Shown here: positions 6,463-8,821 of the stretch, in pieces
How positions within the stretch are numbered: the first letter of the stretch is position 1
Layout: every line of letters starts with the position of its first letter
NCBI GenBank assembly: GCA_958415245.1
Contig: CATYYP010000061.1
Span: forward strand, 1 to 8,821
DNA length: 8,821 bases
From: Schaalia odontolytica
GTDB lineage: Bacteria > Actinomycetota > Actinomycetes > Actinomycetales > Actinomycetaceae
Reading direction: 5' to 3'
Made by a program: the position numbers and the translations under genes
The notes under the pieces: model-generated
What the model saw: the letters and a program-made list of their open reading frames with translations, nothing else
What the model was told of the DNA's origin: nothing
The model's database searches: none

Positions 6463-6764
6463 CACGCTCCCAGCATGACGAGTTCGGGATGAAGTACGGC
6501 TGATTCGGCGGACTCGGCGAGGCTGCGCGCGAGGCCGTGCGCCCGCTCCGCGTCGAAGGCGGGGACGAGGTCAAGGGCCTGTTGGATCTGGTCGATGACT
6601 GCCTGAGCGCCGGCGACGACCTCGCCGCAGCGCGCCCGGTAGGAGTCACCCCCTACTCCCGTCCACTGCGGGCATGTCGCACCCACAAGTACCCCGCGCA
6701 GGCCGTCGACGAGGCCCTGGGCGGCTTGGAGGGACAGGCCTGGGCTGGTCGGATCGAGGATCAT
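6459..6764 (-). CDS. WXG100-like small helical protein
   Basis: The 101-residue product has the size and layout of WXG100/ESX proteins: helix (about 11-29), a turn with Trp34-Thr-Gly36 (CPQWTGVGGDSYRARC), a second helix (about 38-63), then a third Ala-rich helix (68-90). WXG100 proteins form four-helix bundles, often as heterodimers, and are substrates or co-substrates of type VII secretion. No YxxxD/E export signal is visible at its C-terminus, so it may act as partner for the hydrolase encoded immediately downstream, whose start overlaps this stop. ATG 6764 is chosen because GGGAG lies 5 bases upstream; longer readings to GTG 6863 add 33 atypical Gly/Arg-rich residues and swallow the intergenic region. 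A free Cys lies on either side of the WTG turn (31 and 45). The family call is by motif only. Confidence 0.72.
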   Translation of the reverse strand: MILDPTSPGLSLQAAQGLVDGLRGVLVGATCPQWTGVGGDSYRARCGEVVAGAQAVIDQIQQALDLVPAFDAERAHGLARSLAESAESAVLHPELVMLGAW

Positions 6765-6850
6765 GGTGTCTCCCATCATCGGAAGAGTCGTTGCTTGTCC
6801 TCGCACGCTACGCCGCCCTACTCCCCCACCACCAGCCGCGCGGCACTCCC

Positions 6851-6859
6851 TGTGGATAA
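6851..6859 (-). promoter_or_regulatory. Perfect DnaA-box sequence
   Basis: TGTGGATAA on + is TTATCCACA on -, the consensus DnaA box. A weaker copy, TGTGGACGA, lies 30 bases away at 6881-6889. Both fall in the 243-base region between the divergent WXG-like gene and purB. A DnaA-regulated promoter or titration site is possible; chance occurrence cannot be excluded. Confidence 0.35.
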
Positions 6860-7007
6860 CCACCTGACGCCACCCGCCCCTGTGGACGACACGCCCAGGG
6901 TCCTCACGCGCGCACCCACTCAGCCCCGGCCTCGTACGTTACCCACGCCACGAACCGCCGAGCGGACTCTGCGTCCCGATGGCCCCTCGTTCTGGGAAGA
7001 TAGGGGT

Positions 7008-8465
7008 ATGAGCGACACGATGACACTGTTCTCCACTGCCCACGGCTATTCGGACCTGGCGGGCGGGGGTGAGCCGCTCAGCCCGCTGGACGGCCGCTAC
7101 CGCGCGGTGGCCGCGCCCCTGGCGAACTACCTGTCCGAGGCGGGCCTGAACCGCGCGCGCGTGCACGTCGAGATCGAGTGGCTGATTTTCCTGCTCGACA
7201 ACTCGGTCCTGCCGGGCGCCCCGACGCTGACGGACGCCGAGCGCGACTACCTGCGCGCCCTCACGCGCGACTTCGGCGCCGAGCACATCAAGCGCCTGGG
7301 CGAGTTCGAGGCCGTCACCCGCCACGACGTCAAGGCCGTCGAGTACCTGATCGGCGAATACCTCGAGGCGGCCTCCGAGAAGCTGGGCGAGAGCACGACG
7401 CTGCCGTCCCTGCGCGAGGTCGTCCACATCTTCTGCACCTCCGAGGACATCAACAACCTGGCGTACGCGCTGACCATTAAGGCGGCGACCGAGCAGGTGT
7501 GGCTGCCCGCGATCCGCGCGCTCCTGGATCGTCTGCGTGGCCTCGCCGAGGCCGGGGCGGATGTCCCGATGCTGGCGCACACGCACGGACAGCCGGCGAC
7601 CCCCGTGACGATCGGCAAGGAGATGGCTGTGTTCGCGCACCGCCTGTCCCGCCAGATCAAGCGCGTCGAGGCCACGGAGTACCTGGGCAAGATCAACGGC
7701 GCGACGGGCACGTGGGCCGCGCACGTCGTGTCCGTGCCGGGCGCGGATTGGCCGACGCTGGCTCGTTCCTTCGTGGAGGGCCTGGGCCTGACGTGGAACC
7801 CGCTGACCACGCAGATCGAGTCGCACGACTGGCAGGCCGAGCTGTACGCGGACGTGGCGCGCGCTGGCCGTATCGCCCACAACTTGGCGACGGATGCGTG
7901 GACGTACATTTCGATGGATTACTTCCACCAGAACCTGGCGGCGCAGGGCTCGACGGGCTCGTCAACAATGCCGCACAAGGTGAACCCGATTCGCTTCGAG
8001 AACGCGGAGGCGAACCTGGAGGTGTCGAACGCGCTGCTGGATTCACTCGGCGCGACGCTGGTGACCAGCCGCATGCAGCGCGACCTGACGGATTCGACGA
8101 CGCAGCGCAACGTGGGCGTCGCGTTTGGTCACGCTGTGCTGGCCTACGACAACCTGGTGCGTGGCCTGGATGGCATCGAGATCAACGCGGCTCGCATGGC
8201 GCAGGATTTGGACGCGAATTGGGCGGTGCTCGGCGAGGCCGTCCAGCAGGCGATGCGCGCCGCCGCGATCGCGGGTGCGACCGGCATGGCGAACCCGTAC
8301 GAGCGCCTCAAGGAGCTCACGCGCGGCCACGAGGTGGGCGCGGAAGACATGCGTGAGTTCATCGCTGGCCTGGGTCTGCCGGCCGAGGTGGAGGAGCGCC
8401 TCCTCGCGCTGACCCCCGCGACCTACATCGGCCTGTCCGAGCGCCTGGCGCGCTGGGAGGCCTGA
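7008..8465 (+). CDS. purB: Adenylosuccinate lyase
   Basis: PurB (485 residues) splits SAICAR to AICAR plus fumarate in purine synthesis and adenylosuccinate to AMP plus fumarate; it works as a cytosolic homotetramer. The sequence follows the long, E. coli-type PurB: LSPLDGRY (24-31), RHDVKAVEY (105-113), SEDINN (145-150), the catalytic His in HTHGQPATP (191-199, His193), EYLGKINGATG (224-234) and the fumarate-lyase signature loop GSSTMPHKVNP (317-327) with its catalytic Ser. All expected motifs are present and the C-terminus is full length. ATG 7008 is chosen; the frame stays open far upstream, but that would overlap the divergent gene. There is no well-spaced Shine-Dalgarno (AGGGG is 1-2 bases away), whereas GAAGAT lies 6 bases before the ATG, consistent with a leaderless mRNA. 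ATG 7020 is an alternative start. No other pur gene is in view. Confidence 0.96.
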   Translation: MSDTMTLFSTAHGYSDLAGGGEPLSPLDGRYRAVAAPLANYLSEAGLNRARVHVEIEWLIFLLDNSVLPGAPTLTDAERDYLRALTRDFGAEHIKRLGEFEAVTRHDVKAVEYLIGEYLEAASEKLGESTTLPSLREVVHIFCTSEDINNLAYALTIKAATEQVWLPAIRALLDRLRGLAEAGADVPMLAHTHGQPATPVTIGKEMAVFAHRLSRQIKRVEATEYLGKINGATGTWAAHVVSVPGADWPTLARSFVEGLGLTWNPLTTQIESHDWQAELYADVARAGRIAHNLATDAWTYISMDYFHQNLAAQGSTGSSTMPHKVNPIRFENAEANLEVSNALLDSLGATLVTSRMQRDLTDSTTQRNVGVAFGHAVLAYDNLVRGLDGIEINAARMAQDLDANWAVLGEAVQQAMRAAAIAGATGMANPYERLKELTRGHEVGAEDMREFIAGLGLPAEVEERLLALTPATYIGLSERLARWEA

Positions 8466-8478
8466 GCCCTATCGGCTG

Positions 8479-8516
8479 GGGCGGCGGGTGCGCGCTTGGT
8501 CCGCGCCTCGCCGCCC
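8479..8516. terminator. Terminator after purB
   Basis: GGGCGGCG (8479-8486) pairs with CGCCGCCC (8509-8516), and an inner stem GCGCG/CGCGC (8490-8494 with 8502-8506) closes a 7-base loop. It lies 13 bases after the purB stop and before the convergent stop at 8557, so it may serve both genes. Confidence 0.7.
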
Positions 8517-8556
8517 TTCGCCGTTTCTCGACTATATCGACGAGGCCGGGGCAGAT

Positions 8557-8821
8557 TTACGAGCCTGACTGGGCACCGCTCTGGTGGCCAGTCTGCGAAT
8601 CGGACTGGGTGCCGGATTGTGGGGTGACGTGGGCACCCGGTGTCAGCGTGGGGACCGGGTGCAGGTCCGGATCCGTGTTGTCACTGACCGTCACGCGCAC
8701 ACCCGGGAACGCCTCCTCCACCGACGGCAAAACGAACTGACCGGGATCATTCAGGGCGTGAGAGGTCGGCAGGCACGCGGAGCGAGAACTCATGACAATG
8801 CCATTCTCCGAGTACTTATAC
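8557..8821 (-). CDS. C-terminal part of an unidentified protein with a Gln/Ser/Gly tail
   Basis: The frame is open from the right edge to TAA at 8557-8559, so the start lies outside the window; the Met at 8793 is probably internal, as coding continues upstream of it (YKYSENGIV). About 87 residues are visible. The first two thirds look globular (PGQFVLPSVEEAFPGVRVTV), followed by a Pro/Thr-rich linker and a 21-residue tail of repeated Q-S-G/Q-S-D/Q-T-G units. Such a tail is typical of flexible linkers or extracellular ends, but no sorting motif or membrane anchor follows. I do not recognise the family. It converges on purB. Confidence 0.65.
   Translation of the reverse strand, partial: YKYSENGIVMSSRSACLPTSHALNDPGQFVLPSVEEAFPGVRVTVSDNTDPDLHPVPTLTPGAHVTPQSGTQSDSQTGHQSGAQSGS

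Noticed and set aside
6805..6810. TAGCGT on - as a -10 box for the WXG-hydrolase operon
   Set aside because: No matching -35 element lies 16-19 bases upstream, so the promoter is unplaced.
6537..7007. In-frame extension of purB upstream of ATG 7008
   Set aside because: It would overlap the WXG-like gene and the divergent regulatory region, and the added residues are unlike PurB; the family N-terminus matches a start at 7008 or 7020.
6939..7928. A 329-codon open frame on - opposite purB
   Set aside because: It is antisense to a complete purB and has shadow-frame composition (Arg, Gly, Gln, Val).

Overview
The window reads as a chromosomal segment of a high-GC actinobacterium. Coding regions have strongly G/C-biased third positions, starts are mixed ATG/GTG, and terminators are GC-rich hairpins with little or no T-run. 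The protein families (YwiC-like, BASS transporter, Pat/HisC-type aminotransferase, small Phage_holin_4_2-type membrane protein, WXG100-like protein) suit the Actinomycetaceae (Actinomyces/Schaalia-like). That taxonomic placement is an inference from composition and gene content, not a database match. I see no tRNA, rRNA, CRISPR array, insertion sequence or integrase.

Left part (1-1169): the 3' end of a small gene on + runs toward a lipoprotein gene on -, with a bidirectional hairpin terminator between them. The two proteins share a KITN-x-E-[I/V]-K core and a Cys near the C-terminus, so they look like diverged paralogues arranged tail to tail. The 355-base stretch after the lipoprotein gene holds its promoter, a short relic that looks like the 3' end of a lost gene, and a second hairpin whose arms are identical to the first.

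Middle part (1170-4741): a BASS-family sodium/organic-anion symporter (-) diverges from a YwiC-like membrane protein (+). The latter converges through a terminator on a HisC/Pat-type aminotransferase (-), which itself diverges from a small four-helix membrane protein (+). These look like single-gene transcription units of housekeeping or metabolic type. Several have an A/T-containing hexamer 6-7 bases before the start codon and no well-placed Shine-Dalgarno, suggesting leaderless mRNAs.

Right part (4762-8821): a two-gene operon on - encodes a 101-residue WXG100-like protein followed, with a probable 4-base GTGA overlap, by a roughly 563-residue alpha/beta hydrolase. The hydrolase has an N-terminal helical ESX-like region and a GHSQGG nucleophile elbow. 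It is the most interesting locus here: a candidate type VII (ESX/WXG) secreted lipase/esterase and its small partner. It diverges from purB (adenylosuccinate lyase, +) across a 243-base region with a perfect DnaA-box sequence. After a terminator, the C-terminal end of an unidentified gene on - with a Gln/Ser/Gly-rich tail runs off the right edge.
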